Assembly: GCA_001507935.1 (NCBI GenBank)
Contig: LGET01000109.1
Span: 1 to 5,647, forward strand
DNA from: Thermococcales archaeon 44_46
GTDB taxonomy: Archaea; Methanobacteriota_B; Thermococci; Thermococcales; Thermococcaceae
Direction: 5' to 3'
DNA length: 5,647 bases
The translations under genes and the position numbers were made by a program. Under the pieces are notes generated by a model that saw nothing but the letters and a program-made list of their open reading frames with translations, ran no database searches and was not told where the DNA came from. Of this stretch, positions 1-5,619 are shown piece after piece; position 1 is the stretch's first letter, and each line of letters opens with the position of its first letter.

Positions 1-1
1 T

Positions 2-61
2 GCTTGGGGTAATGTGTTATGGTCTGAAAATCCTCCTCAGAGTCAAATACTGTTTAAATAA
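2..61 (+). CDS. Possible C-terminal end of an unidentified protein (partial)
   Basis: From base 2 a frame stays open for 19 codons and ends in TAA at 59-61; it reads AWGNVLWSENPPQSQILFK. The composition (two Trp, varied polar residues) looks like a genuine protein tail, and its stop lies only 12 nt before the stop of the minus-strand gene at 74, a typical compact convergent arrangement. A second frame (codons 3-71, ending KYCLNNRG) is also open, so the choice of frame is a judgement. I do not recognise a family and assign no function. The gene would start outside the window. Confidence 0.3.
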   Translation, partial: AWGNVLWSENPPQSQILFK

Positions 62-73
62 CAGGGGGTGAAA

Positions 74-529
74 CTAAACACGCCCAGCAAGGCTTTTAAG
101 CATTAATATTCGATGTCTTTTTGCCCCATGTCCTATCTTAATCTTTGCCTTGGGATACTTCTCCAAAAGCTCTAAGATCATGCCAACGTCCTTAGGATTT
201 TTGAGATGATAGACCTCAATTACCCGGTTGTCTGCAACAACGGCCACTCCCGGCCTCTCTCCGGGATCTATGGCAATGTATATGTTCTTAAACCTTTTTC
301 TCCCTTCAAGCCTCGCCAGCAGTTCGTCTATGAAGTTCTCATTTACAACTGCTATCTTGACCGGGAAATTGATTTTATCATACTCCTCCAAGCTCGTCAG
401 AACGACCTCAACATCAAAGGGGATCCTATCTGTAAGCTTAAGGCTGTAAAAAGGGATTTTATACTCACGTAAGACCTTTGTTGCAAGGTAGTACACCCTC
501 GCATTTTCAGTAACAACCGCAACCCTCAT
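74..529 (-). CDS. Hypothetical protein with a RuvC/RNase H-like segment, apparently shortened at the C-terminus
   Basis: A 151-residue protein. Residues 1-75 alternate hydrophobic strands and helices (MRVAVVTENARVYYLATKVL, VEVVLTSLEEYD, VKIAVVNENFIDELLARL), like a small Rossmann-type alpha/beta domain. Residues 83-136 carry YIAIDPGERPGVAVV, the strand-Asp-Pro-Gly-strand signature that opens RuvC/YqgF-type RNase H folds, then a short hairpin, a helix and KIKIGHGAKR. In active members further acidic residues follow on later strands. Here His occupies the GHG position and the chain stops at SLAGRV, so the last catalytic acid is missing. I chose the ATG at 529 (GTGAT about 12 nt upstream); an upstream in-frame ATG at 553 has no ribosome binding site, and the frame back to 712 runs antisense into the next gene. 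The gene is divergent from the acidic mini-protein. The fold is an inference from motifs; a nuclease activity is doubtful. Confidence 0.75.
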   Translation of the reverse strand: MRVAVVTENARVYYLATKVLREYKIPFYSLKLTDRIPFDVEVVLTSLEEYDKINFPVKIAVVNENFIDELLARLEGRKRFKNIYIAIDPGERPGVAVVADNRVIEVYHLKNPKDVGMILELLEKYPKAKIKIGHGAKRHRILMLKSLAGRV

Positions 530-574
530 GATTGATAAATCACGTGAGGACATTAAAAACATTAAGGAAAACAC

Positions 575-594
575 AAAAAAGCAGGAAACTGCTT
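575..594 (-). other. Short hairpin followed by a T6 run in the upstream region of the 74-529 gene
   Basis: On the minus strand AAGCAG and CTGCTT form a 6-bp stem with a 4-nt loop (594-579), running directly into TTTTTT (580-575). In the plus-strand sense the loop is GAAA, a GNRA tetraloop. Hairpin plus T-run resembles a factor-independent terminator. It would lie in the leader of the 74-529 gene if that gene is transcribed from the symmetrical TATA element at 640-649. No function is shown. Confidence 0.3.
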
Positions 595-633
595 GAATTT
601 GGAAACAAAGCTGTAAACCTTGAAAAATTTTTT

Positions 634-649
634 GATAAAGTTTATAAAC
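634..649 (+). promoter_or_regulatory. Archaeal promoter (BRE plus TATA box) for the acidic mini-protein gene
   Basis: A purine-rich BRE-like stretch (GATAAA, 634-639) precedes GTTTATAAAC (640-649). The spacing predicts transcription starting near 668-672, giving a leader of about 30 nt that contains the Shine-Dalgarno sequence. The ten-base TATA element is a perfect palindrome, so it could in principle also fire toward the divergent gene at 529, but the better BRE lies on the plus-strand side. Confidence 0.65.
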
Positions 650-670
650 CTTGGCTGCAGAGATAAGAAT

Positions 671-685
671 GCCCCGAGAGGGGGC
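671..685 (+). other. GC-rich stem-loop at the predicted mRNA 5' end
   Basis: GCCCC (671-675) pairs perfectly with GGGGC (681-685) around the loop GAGAG. It sits at or just after the predicted transcription start and directly abuts the second stem that holds the Shine-Dalgarno sequence. It could protect the transcript end or support folding of the second stem; neither is shown. Confidence 0.4.
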
Positions 686-709
686 GGAGGTGATAAACAT
701 GCAACCTCC
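686..709 (+). promoter_or_regulatory. Strong Shine-Dalgarno sequence within a potential start-codon hairpin
   Basis: GGAGGTGAT (686-694) matches the archaeal 16S 3' end very well, sits 4 nt before the ATG at 699 and decides that start. GGAGGT (686-691) is also exactly complementary to ACCTCC (704-709), which lies in codons 2-4 of the gene. The resulting 6-bp stem would enclose the ATG in a 12-nt loop and hide the ribosome binding site. The pairing is visible in the sequence; a regulatory effect is inference. Confidence 0.5.
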
Positions 710-881
710 CAAGAAAAAGAAAGTCGAGGATTATGAAGAGGAAGAAGAGCTCTTCGAAGAGGAAGAATGGGAAGAAGATTGGAATGAGGACTGGGATGAA
801 GAAGAATGGGAAGAGGAAGACTGGGAGGAAGATTTTGAAGAGGAGTGGGACGAAGACTGGGACGAGGAAGAAGAGTGGTAA
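699..881 (+). CDS. Polyacidic, tryptophan-rich 60-residue mini-protein of unknown function
   Basis: The start at 699 is set by a near-perfect Shine-Dalgarno sequence and a TATA box about 55 nt upstream. After a short basic head (MQPPKKKKVED) the chain is almost only acidic and aromatic: by my count 29 Glu and 9 Asp of 60 residues, plus 8 Trp, 2 Phe and 1 Tyr. From residue 24 on an aromatic residue recurs every 4-6 positions in quasi-repeats of the type EEDW / DEEEW, and the protein ends in Trp. There is no Cys or His, no membrane segment and no signal peptide. It is probably disordered when alone. A binding partner that is basic or normally binds nucleic acid (histone, Alba, ribosomal protein) would fit, making a DNA-mimic or chaperone role conceivable, but this is speculation. 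The coding strand is almost wholly purine. The gene lies 56 nt upstream of moeA and may be separately transcribed. I do not recognise a named family. Confidence 0.8.
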   Translation: MQPPKKKKVEDYEEEEELFEEEEWEEDWNEDWDEEEWEEEDWEEDFEEEWDEDWDEEEEW

Positions 882-895
882 CCCTCTCATCCAAC

Positions 896-934
896 AATTT
901 TATTAATCCTTTTCTCCTTCTTTATCCGGGTGAT
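896..934 (+). promoter_or_regulatory. Likely moeA promoter and ribosome binding site
   Basis: The AT-rich element ATTTTATTAAT (897-907) is a plausible TATA box 31-41 nt before the ATG. GGGTGAT (928-934) is a good Shine-Dalgarno sequence 3 nt before the ATG at 938 and selects it over an in-frame ATG at 845 that lies inside the acidic gene. The pyrimidine-rich stretch between (908-925) could also end transcripts of the upstream gene. Confidence 0.5.
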
Positions 935-937
935 AAA

Positions 938-2140
938 ATGGCATTTTTGAAGGTTGTTCCTCTTGAGGAAGCACTAAAAATCATTAACTCCCTACCGCTC
1001 AAGCCGAAAATTGAAGAAGTTGCCCTGGAAGAAGCTCTTGGAAGGGTTCTTGCGGAAGATATACACTCCCCCATAGATGTTCCGCCCTTTGATAGGGCAA
1101 CGGTAGATGGATACGCGGTTAGGAGTCAAGACACCTGGAACGCGAGTGAGAGCAATCCGATAGTTCTTAAGGTAATTGGAGAAATTCATGCTGGGGAAGA
1201 GCCCCAAATTGAGCTCGGCGAAGGAGAAGCCGCATACATCTCAACCGGAGCGGTGTTACCAAAAGGAGCCGATGCTGTAATAGAGTTCGAGATAGTGGAA
1301 AGAAAAGGAGACGAAGTAATAATCACCAAGCCTACGTATCCCCAAGCGGGTGTAATGAAAGCGGGGACAGATATTCCAAAGGGAACTCTTCTTTTAAAGA
1401 AGGGAACAAAACTTGGCTTCAAGGAAACCGCTCTTCTTTCGGCTGTAGGAGTTAACAGAGTAAAGGTATTTGCAAAACCAAAAGTTGCAATAATCAGCAC
1501 TGGAAATGAGGTTATTTTACCCGGAGAAGAGCTCAGACGCGGGAAGATTTACGATATCAACGGAAGAGCTATAAGTGATGCCGTTAGAGAACTTGGAGGC
1601 GAAGCATATTTCCTCGGAATAGCAAGGGACAATGAGGAGAGCTTGAAAGAGAAAATACTTGAGGGGCTTAAGTATGACATAGTAATCCTCTCTGGCGGAG
1701 CAAGTGGAGGGACGAGGGACTTAACGGCATCAATAATAGAAGAGCTTGGGGAGATAAAAGTGCATGGAATAGCCATACAGCCCGGCAAACCAACAATAAT
1801 CGGGGTTATAGATGGAAAACCTATTTTTGGACTTCCGGGATATCCAACTTCTTGTCTAACGAACTTCACCCTTCTCGTTGCCCCACTGATTAGGAAGCTC
1901 CTAGGCGGAGAGTTTGAAACTCAAAGAATTAAAAAGAAGTTGGCCCATAAGGTGTTTTCCGTCAAAGGTAGAAGACAGTTTTTACCGGTTAAGCTAGAAG
2001 GAGAAATCGCAAAACCGATCTTAAAAGGCAGTGGAGCAGTCACAAGCTTTATAGAAGCAGATGGGTTTGTTGATATTCCAGAAAACGTTGAGATACTCGA
2101 GGAAGGGGAGGAGGTAGAGGTTATCCTGTTCCGCTTTTAA
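938..2140 (+). CDS. moeA: Molybdopterin molybdenumtransferase MoeA
   Basis: MoeA-family enzymes insert molybdate (in Thermococcales probably often tungstate) into adenylated molybdopterin, the last step of Mo/W cofactor synthesis in the cytoplasm. The protein has 400 residues, the usual length. Visible family motifs are PPFDRATVDGYAVRS (49-63), containing the conserved DGYA aspartate; ISTGAVLPKGADAVIEFE (101-118); the MoCF-binding domain with VAIISTGNEV (183-192), YDINGRAISD (205-214), SGGASGGTRD (252-261), QPGKPT (281-286) and FGLPGYPTSC (297-306); and a C-terminal beta-barrel (about 325-400). No key region is missing. The SGGASGGTRD loop departs from the SGGVSVG form common in bacteria. The start at ATG 938 has a proper ribosome binding site. 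Thermococcales commonly carry more than one MoeA paralog, so the metal preference of this copy cannot be read from sequence. serS follows after 52 nt with its own promoter. Confidence 0.95.
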   Translation: MAFLKVVPLEEALKIINSLPLKPKIEEVALEEALGRVLAEDIHSPIDVPPFDRATVDGYAVRSQDTWNASESNPIVLKVIGEIHAGEEPQIELGEGEAAYISTGAVLPKGADAVIEFEIVERKGDEVIITKPTYPQAGVMKAGTDIPKGTLLLKKGTKLGFKETALLSAVGVNRVKVFAKPKVAIISTGNEVILPGEELRRGKIYDINGRAISDAVRELGGEAYFLGIARDNEESLKEKILEGLKYDIVILSGGASGGTRDLTASIIEELGEIKVHGIAIQPGKPTIIGVIDGKPIFGLPGYPTSCLTNFTLLVAPLIRKLLGGEFETQRIKKKLAHKVFSVKGRRQFLPVKLEGEIAKPILKGSGAVTSFIEADGFVDIPENVEILEEGEEVEVILFRF

Positions 2141-2151
2141 TTTCCAAATAA

Positions 2152-2186
2152 CTTTTAAATGATCTCCTCATTATTAGGGTAGGTGA
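2152..2186 (+). promoter_or_regulatory. Likely serS promoter and ribosome binding site
   Basis: CTTTTAAAT (2152-2160) is a TATA-like element about 35 nt before the ATG, preceded by the A-rich CCAAATAA (2144-2151). AGGTGA (2181-2186) lies 6 nt upstream of ATG 2193. Together they suggest that serS is transcribed on its own with a very short leader, although readthrough from moeA remains possible. Confidence 0.45.
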
Positions 2187-2192
2187 AGAGGA

Positions 2193-3560
2193 ATGCTCGA
2201 TATAAAGCTCATCCGTGAAAACCCGGATCTGGTAAAGGGTGACCTAATAAAGCGTGGAGAGTTAGAAAAGCTCAAATGGATAGACGAGATTCTTGAACTC
2301 GATGAAAAGTGGAGAGAAAACTTAAAGAAAATTAATCTCCTCAGAAGAGAAAGAAACAGGCTTGCCGTGGAGATAGGCAAGAGAAAAAAGGCAGGAGAGC
2401 CTGTGGAAGAGCTTTTAGCAAAGAGCAATGAAATAGTGAGACAAATTGAGGAAATCGAAAGAGAAAATAGGGAAATCAAAGAAAAAATCGACTATTATCT
2501 CTGGCGCCTTCCCAATATAACCCACGAAAGCGTCCCCATAGGAAAGGACGATACAGAGAATGTTCCAATAAAATTCTGGGGCAAGGCAAGGGTATGGAAA
2601 GGTCACTTAGAGAGCTTTCTAGAGCAGAGCCAAGGAAAGATGGAGTATGAAGTGATTGAATGGAAGCCACAGCTTCATGCTGATCTTTTACCTAAACTTG
2701 GAGGAGCGGACTTTGAAAGGGCCGCAAAGGTAAGCGGTTCAAGGTTCTTCTACCTCTTAAACGAAATCGTCATCCTTGATCTTGCATTGATAAGGTTTGC
2801 CCTCGACAAGCTCATTGAAAAAGGGTTTATCCCTGTAATACCGCCGTACATGGTCAGAAGATACGTGGAAGAAGGAGTTACCAGCTTTGATGACTTTGAA
2901 AACGTGATCTACAAAGTAGAGGGAGAAGACCTCTACCTAATACCAACCTCAGAACATCCACTTGCTGGTCTTCACGCAAACGAGATTCTTGATGGGAACG
3001 ATTTACCCCTCCTCTACGCTGGGGTAAGCCCATGTTTCAGGAAAGAAGCAGGAACAGCTGGAAAAGACACTAAGGGAATCTTTAGGGTACACCAGTTCCA
3101 TAAAGTTGAGCAGTTCGTATATTCAAGGCCAGAAGAAAGCTGGGAATGGCACGAAAAGCTCCTCCAGAATGCGGAAGAAATCTTTCAAGCCCTCGAGATT
3201 CCATACAGAGTTGTCAACATATGTACCGGAGACTTAGGCTACGTTGCGGCAAAGAAGTATGACATTGAAGCGTGGATGAGTGCACAAGGAAAGTTCAGAG
3301 AGGTCGTAAGCTGTTCGAACTGTACAGAATGGCAAGCGAGGAGATTAAACATAAGGTTTAGGGACAAGCCAAACGAAAAGCCACGCTTCGTTCACACACT
3401 CAACTCAACGGCAATAGCTACATCAAGGGCGATAGTGGCAATAATAGAGAACTTCCAAGAAGAAGATGGAACAGTAAAGATACCAAAGATTCTTTGGCCA
3501 TACACAGGGTTTAAAGAGATAGTTCCGGTAGAGAAGAAAGAAAAGTGCTGCAAAGGTTAA
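2193..3560 (+). CDS. serS: Seryl-tRNA synthetase
   Basis: Charges tRNA-Ser with serine using ATP; a class II aminoacyl-tRNA synthetase acting as a cytoplasmic dimer. At 455 residues it has the length typical of Thermococcales SerRS. Residues 1-105 form the N-terminal tRNA-binding domain with a long antiparallel coiled coil (about 28-100, rich in K, E, R and L) that grips the long variable arm. The catalytic core shows motif 1 around FIPVIPPYMV (212-221), the serine-binding TSE triplet (252-254), motif 2 as PCFRKEAGTAGKDTKGIFRV (280-299) and motif 3 as TLNSTAIATSRAIVAIIEN (402-420). It is therefore the common SerRS type and not the zinc-dependent methanogen form. The C-terminus ends KCCKG, a vicinal Cys pair of unknown meaning. 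The start has a good ribosome binding site. The gene is convergent with rnp4 (99 nt between stops). Confidence 0.97.
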   Translation: MLDIKLIRENPDLVKGDLIKRGELEKLKWIDEILELDEKWRENLKKINLLRRERNRLAVEIGKRKKAGEPVEELLAKSNEIVRQIEEIERENREIKEKIDYYLWRLPNITHESVPIGKDDTENVPIKFWGKARVWKGHLESFLEQSQGKMEYEVIEWKPQLHADLLPKLGGADFERAAKVSGSRFFYLLNEIVILDLALIRFALDKLIEKGFIPVIPPYMVRRYVEEGVTSFDDFENVIYKVEGEDLYLIPTSEHPLAGLHANEILDGNDLPLLYAGVSPCFRKEAGTAGKDTKGIFRVHQFHKVEQFVYSRPEESWEWHEKLLQNAEEIFQALEIPYRVVNICTGDLGYVAAKKYDIEAWMSAQGKFREVVSCSNCTEWQARRLNIRFRDKPNEKPRFVHTLNSTAIATSRAIVAIIENFQEEDGTVKIPKILWPYTGFKEIVPVEKKEKCCKG

Positions 3561-3639
3561 TCTCTGCTTTGGCTTTCCTTTAACACCTACCAAGTTTTGA
3601 AACTGTAAGAGGATCTTGAAGAGGTTTCTTTAAAAATCC
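3561..3639. terminator. Convergent intergenic region with weak T-rich termination signals
   Basis: After the serS stop the plus strand is pyrimidine/T-rich (3561-3581). On the minus strand, GGATTTTTAAAG (3639-3628) follows the rnp4 stop by about 20 nt. Archaeal termination often needs only T-runs, so these are candidates, but the runs are short and interrupted. I see no other gene here. Confidence 0.25.
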
Positions 3640-3659
3640 GAAGAGATATGGGGAGGGCA

Positions 3660-4034
3660 TCAGTGGGATGCATTGGCATCTTTCTTTTTCCTCCGTTCTT
3701 TCTTCTCTCTCAAATACGGGTACCTCATTATATGCCCACATTCCAAGCATTTTATAACAACGTGGGGCATTCTCTTCTGTCTCAACCTAACCCGAGCATT
3801 AACGCCAGGAACAAGAAAGGAATGACACCTCTTACAGTACCTCCTCTTCCATTTCCTCGGCATTCTAACCTTGGCCTTTTGTTGTACCGCCAAGGCTATC
3901 TCAACGTACCGGTTTGCCAGTTCTTTGTCATAGGGAAAGACTCTCTCAGCTAGGCTAAAGAGAATATCTATTCTTTCGAGGGCTATTCTTTTCTTTTCCC
4001 TCTGTTCCCTGCGCTTTATGAACTTTTTTGACAT
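3660..4034 (-). CDS. rnp4: Ribonuclease P protein component 4 (Rpp21/Rnp4)
   Basis: A protein subunit of archaeal RNase P, which removes 5' leaders from precursor tRNAs. Rpp21 pairs with Rpp29 and binds the specificity domain of the RNase P RNA. The 124-residue protein has a basic N-terminal helical part (MSKKFIKRREQREKKRIALE and the helix near 36-55) and a C-terminal zinc ribbon with Cys67, Cys70, Cys96 and Cys99 in the pairs CKRC and CLEC; between and after them are many Arg and Lys (PRKWKRRY, RVRLRQKRMPH, basic tail 109-118) fit for RNA binding. Length and cysteine spacing match the family, with all four zinc ligands present. The ATG lies 7 nt after the stop of the upstream gene, and GGAG at the end of that gene can serve as ribosome binding site, so the two are co-transcribed and perhaps translationally coupled. 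Confidence 0.95.
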   Translation of the reverse strand: MSKKFIKRREQREKKRIALERIDILFSLAERVFPYDKELANRYVEIALAVQQKAKVRMPRKWKRRYCKRCHSFLVPGVNARVRLRQKRMPHVVIKCLECGHIMRYPYLREKKERRKKKDANASH

Positions 4035-4041
4035 TTTTCCA

Positions 4042-5544
4042 CTACTCCGGCTTTATCATCTTTAACCTACCTATGAACGGCTCATAAAGGTATCCATCAG
4101 CAATAAGGCGTTCTATGATCTCCTCTGCATAGGAAGGCTTAAATCCATACTCCACTAAGGCTTTGTAAAACTCCTCCCTGCTAACAGAGCCATCTATTGA
4201 AGTAGCCTCCAAATCCATAAAGACCCTCAAAGCCATTACCAAGCGTTTGTTTCTAAAGTCCCGCTCGATGTATTTCTCATAAATCTCCAACACCTTCAAC
4301 ATGTCTCTTTCTGAGATTTCGTTTATCCACATGTCCACTATCTCTTGGTTCATATTTATAACGTCGCTTATGATGTGGGTGTTCACCTCGCCTTCAAATC
4401 GTGCCATCGATCCGAGAAGACGAAGGCTTAGGAGGTACCTAGTGTTTGTTTCGAATATCATCCCCTTAAGCCTTAAAGCGTCGAATTTTTCTCCGTATTC
4501 GCGGGCATTTCTAAAGACCCATCTTTCAAATCTTTCTCTAAACTTCTCTATCATTTTATCAAAAGGGTTAAGCGAGGGTATTTTTTCTTTTTCCAGAAAT
4601 ATTGTGGCTAGGAGATTGGGAACAAGTTGCTCCAGCTCCCGGTTTTTCTCCCACCCTATGGGTTCATTCACAATAAAAGGAGTCTCGGAAGTGTAAGCCA
4701 AAGGATCCTCTGGAGAAATCCGCTTGTACACTTTTGGACTCAGAAATACTGCTTGCTTTTTCTCAAAATATCCTCTAGCCCACTCTGCAACTGGAATTTC
4801 CTTTTTGAGGAGACTTTTGTTCGAAGGGGAGTAGTACTTACCTCCCTCAAGGAAGAATGGAAAGTCAAGGTCAAGATTATCATCTACAAAGGATTTTGCT
4901 TTTCCTTTTTTCAAGATAAGCTCTTCAGGGAAAAGGTTGATTAAGTATTTTGAGGCTTCCCAAAGAGATTTTACAATTTTGAGGTCATTTTTGAGGGCAG
5001 AAAACGTCACGCCCTCTCCCCAGAATCTTCTACTACCAACTACCGAAGGAGAGGCAAAGAGAGAATAAAGAATAGCCTGCCTGAGCTCGTAATTGGCATT
5101 GATTGTTCCCTCTATGAGATCCTCCAGCTCTTCCTTTTTAAGGGCAAGCTCCTTATACTGAAGCCAGTAATTCTCAACACTGGCTTTTTCCAGAGAGATA
5201 ATATGTATAAGGCGCATGTTTCCGAAGGGATACGCATCCATAATTCCTTCAATTTTAACGTACTCCCCACTCTTCAGTTCTGCATTTATCCTGCTCTTTT
5301 CGGTTATCTTTATAGCCACGTAGGGTCTAATATCGCTCTTTGAGAGCTCACTTGGAGAGAGGGGAGAGAGAAGATAGTATACACCATCTTTCGGCACATT
5401 TGGAGGTGGCCTTAGGATCAAGAACCCCTCTACCTCTATAGGCTCCCCATTTTTATAGGATTGAATAACCCTCTGAAAGTCCCTAGCCCTTTTTGATGGG
5501 CTTATTGTCAATCTCTCAACACTTCTAAGCAATGCGTAGATCAT
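4042..5544 (-). CDS. MCM-like protein without a recognisable ATPase site (putative inactivated MCM homolog)
   Basis: A protein of about 500 residues from the ATG at 5544. Residues 34-125 alternate strands as in an OB fold (EPIEVEGFLI, YVAIKITEKS, GEYVKIEGIMDAYPFGNMRL). Then LEDLIEGTINANYELRQAIL (140-159) continuing YSLFASP resembles the MCM segment before the Walker A motif (pattern I.P.IYGHE.IKKAILLQLFGG). Near the end, TRYLLSLRLLGSMARFEGEV (368-387) resembles the MCM sensor-2/lid helix (pattern RQLEALIRLAEA.A+M+L), and the last 67 residues, with SREEFYKALVEYGF and AEEIIERLIADGYLYEP, resemble the MCM C-terminal winged helix. Walker A, Walker B and arginine-finger motifs are not visible in between. 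The homology is my reading of patterns, not a search. A structural or regulatory replication role is plausible. The start is uncertain: the frame is open to a GTG at 5640 and beyond the window, but neither GTG nor ATG has a Shine-Dalgarno sequence, whereas a TATA box fits a leaderless ATG 5544. It is first in an operon with rnp4. Confidence 0.75.
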   Translation of the reverse strand: MIYALLRSVERLTISPSKRARDFQRVIQSYKNGEPIEVEGFLILRPPPNVPKDGVYYLLSPLSPSELSKSDIRPYVAIKITEKSRINAELKSGEYVKIEGIMDAYPFGNMRLIHIISLEKASVENYWLQYKELALKKEELEDLIEGTINANYELRQAILYSLFASPSVVGSRRFWGEGVTFSALKNDLKIVKSLWEASKYLINLFPEELILKKGKAKSFVDDNLDLDFPFFLEGGKYYSPSNKSLLKKEIPVAEWARGYFEKKQAVFLSPKVYKRISPEDPLAYTSETPFIVNEPIGWEKNRELEQLVPNLLATIFLEKEKIPSLNPFDKMIEKFRERFERWVFRNAREYGEKFDALRLKGMIFETNTRYLLSLRLLGSMARFEGEVNTHIISDVINMNQEIVDMWINEISERDMLKVLEIYEKYIERDFRNKRLVMALRVFMDLEATSIDGSVSREEFYKALVEYGFKPSYAEEIIERLIADGYLYEPFIGRLKMIKPE

Positions 5545-5567
5545 CGAAGGGAATTCAACCGGGGCGT

Positions 5568-5580
5568 GTTTATAGTAACC
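5568..5580 (-). promoter_or_regulatory. Candidate TATA box for the MCM-like gene and rnp4 operon
   Basis: On the minus strand GGTTACTATAAAC (5580-5568) contains a TATA-like core centred near 5572. Transcription would begin about 25 nt further, near 5547, practically at the ATG at 5544. That fits a leaderless mRNA and explains why no Shine-Dalgarno sequence is present. If the gene really starts upstream of the window, this match is accidental. Confidence 0.4.
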
Positions 5581-5619
5581 TTTATTAGGGTTTTTGCTGA
5601 ATTCTTTCGGGTGGTTGTC

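Noticed and set aside
50..64. CTGTT-TAAAT-AACAG inverted repeat between the convergent genes at the left edge
   Set aside because: Only 5 bp per arm and AT-rich in the middle; may help termination but is within chance expectation.
1..73. Search for a C/D box small RNA at the left edge (a CTGA is present)
   Set aside because: No RUGAUGA C box at suitable distance on either strand.
651..698. A longer start for the acidic protein at ATG 651
   Set aside because: It would lie immediately after the TATA box, before transcription begins, and has no Shine-Dalgarno sequence; ATG 699 has a near-perfect one.
705..731. Resemblance of PPKKKKVED to the SV40 large T nuclear localisation signal
   Set aside because: An archaeon has no nucleus, and short Lys clusters next to acidic residues arise easily; treated as coincidence.
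562..897. Long minus-strand frames rich in Leu/Pro/Phe opposite the acidic gene, including a hydrophobic membrane-like one (642-890)
   Set aside because: They are the antisense of a purine-rich coding strand, which translates to pyrimidine-codon residues; no ribosome binding site or promoter supports them.
845..937. An N-terminal extension of MoeA from ATG 845
   Set aside because: It overlaps the acidic gene in another frame, and MoeA homology begins at ATG 938, which has a good ribosome binding site.
3648..3953. Plus-strand open frame opposite rnp4
   Set aside because: Antisense shadow of a well-supported gene with all zinc ligands; no ribosome binding site of its own.
4552..4830. Fragments SPSNKS and PFDKM in the MCM-like protein that recall MCM Walker A (GTAKS) and Walker B (EFDKM)
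   Set aside because: The glycines of Walker A are missing and the spacing of PFDKM to the sensor-2-like helix is far too short, so I do not count them as ATPase motifs.
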